Positions 21,302-22,039 of a stretch of 22,039 nt of DNA are shown in pieces. Made by a program: the position numbers and the translations under genes. Location of the stretch: NCBI GenBank assembly GCA_023461495.1, contig JAEYLA010000005.1, forward strand, positions 1 to 22,039, in the 5' to 3' direction. The stretch comes from Bacillota bacterium. GTDB lineage: Bacteria; Bacillota; Clostridia; Christensenellales; CAG-138. Under the pieces are notes generated by a model. The model searched no databases. It was not told the origin of the DNA and saw only the letters and a list, made by a program, of their open reading frames with translations. Positions within the stretch are counted from its first letter, which is position 1; every line of letters begins with the position of its first letter.

Positions 21302-22003
21302 TTACTTTTGATCCCGGCACATGGGGCAGACAATGCTTTTATCTACCGCAGGCGGTAAAAGCATTGTTGTAAGCGGCGCGATTTCCTGAAAAAAAGCTTC
21401 AGGAGGCTGAAAGCTCCTCCCAAAGTGCATCGGCATAAAACGCACCGGGTGTAGCGCCTGACAAAACAGGATGGCACCGCGGTAATAATCGCTGCCCATG
21501 CGCGGATCGACCGGAAAGAACGCAAGATCGATATGCGAGACGCGCTGTTTGATCTTCTCAAGCTCCTTCAGGAACTTCCCTTCCGCTTCCCGCGCATATG
21601 AATCTCCCCCTTCATCCCGCCAGTGCCAGTCGTTCAGATCGCCCGCATGGAAGATGGAAACGCTATCCCAGACGATATGGAAGGATACGCCTTCATCGGT
21701 GCTGCCGTATGCGGTCACCTTCATGCCGTTGGGCAAAACGGATTGACCGGGCCGCATTTTCGGCACGCCAAGGGGTGCCGGCACATCATAGCCTGCAGCA
21801 AATTTTGCTCCCGGCAGGTTCCAGATATCGGATGAATAATGGTCGCCGTGCGCGTGGCTGACAAGCGCCGTAGTATAGCGCATGGACGCTAGGGCATTCT
21901 CTTGAAGCTGCAGATGCTTTTGGGGATCAAAACAATCGATAACAAGGAGACCGCCGTCGCGCTCCAGCGCAAAGCCGCTGTTTCCCAGATACGTAATCTT
22001 CAT
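21302..22003 (-). CDS. MBL-fold metal-dependent hydrolase (UlaG/UPF0173-like)
   Basis: A 233-residue metallo-beta-lactamase fold protein. The metal motif H-A-H-G-D-H is at 50-55, and F-H-A-G-D-L-N-D-W-H and the late M-P-M-H-F-G supply further ligands. The start M-K-I-T-Y-L-G-N-S-G-F is typical of the Lactamase_B_2 group, which includes UlaG and UPF0173 proteins. The C-terminus has a C-P-M-C pair. The ATG follows GGGGAGG by 5 bases. It converges with the XRE-S24 gene. The substrate is unknown. Confidence 0.88.
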   Translation of the reverse strand: MKITYLGNSGFALERDGGLLVIDCFDPQKHLQLQENALASMRYTTALVSHAHGDHYSSDIWNLPGAKFAAGYDVPAPLGVPKMRPGQSVLPNGMKVTAYGSTDEGVSFHIVWDSVSIFHAGDLNDWHWRDEGGDSYAREAEGKFLKELEKIKQRVSHIDLAFFPVDPRMGSDYYRGAILFCQALHPVRFMPMHFGRSFQPPEAFFQEIAPLTTMLLPPAVDKSIVCPMCRDQK

Positions 22004-22039
22004 GCGGTCCTCCCCGTATCGCTCAAGTTGTGTTATTTC

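Overview
The window looks like chromosomal DNA of an endospore-forming member of the Clostridia, with roughly even base composition. It carries a split mother-cell sigma factor gene (sigK), the sporulation gene yunB, RNase J, a YlbF-family protein, YajC, a TIGR04086 membrane protein and a bioY gene under a BirA operator. I cannot fix the genus; a Christensenellales-like organism is a guess.

Region 1 (139-9331) is the main discovery. sigK is split into a 3' part (139-546, minus) and a 5' part (8987-9331, minus), about 8.5 kb apart. Each part contains the 5-bp core AAATG, at 498-502 and 9001-9005, in the same frame. Deleting 8503 bp between the cores would rebuild a 229-residue SigK and restore the conserved E-N-E-I-L-M junction. 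This is a skin-type (sigK intervening) element. It encodes a large serine recombinase, a P-type Ca2+ ATPase, the sporulation protein YunB, a malic enzyme, an LDH-family dehydrogenase with the malate-type Arg at the specificity position, and a 55-residue protein that is a candidate excision factor. SigK also keeps a hydrophobic pro-sequence, so DNA rearrangement and proteolysis may both control it.

Region 2 (9537-11547) holds an NCS2 nucleobase permease with a near-consensus promoter and a terminator, then a decayed GNAT acetyltransferase pseudogene.

Region 3 (11569-17211, minus) is a housekeeping block: yajC, the TIGR04086 protein, RNase J (strong promoter and structured leader), ylbF-like, mltG and a U32 peptidase-family protein. 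The mltG-U32 order resembles the yrrL-yrrN/O region of Bacillus.

Region 4 (17283-20135) has a DUF2156 (LPG synthase C-terminal-like) protein, a divergent bioY with a BirA operator, and an orphan NMT1/SsuA-like lipoprotein.

Region 5 (20137-21294) is a small regulatory switch. An XRE-S24 (LexA/CI-like) repressor has both catalytic residues replaced. Three 17-bp operators (GTWTCC-N5-GGAWAC) sit in its promoter, in a divergent promoter, and in front of a 63-residue membrane protein gene. An MBL-fold hydrolase closes the window. No tRNA, rRNA or CRISPR array was seen.
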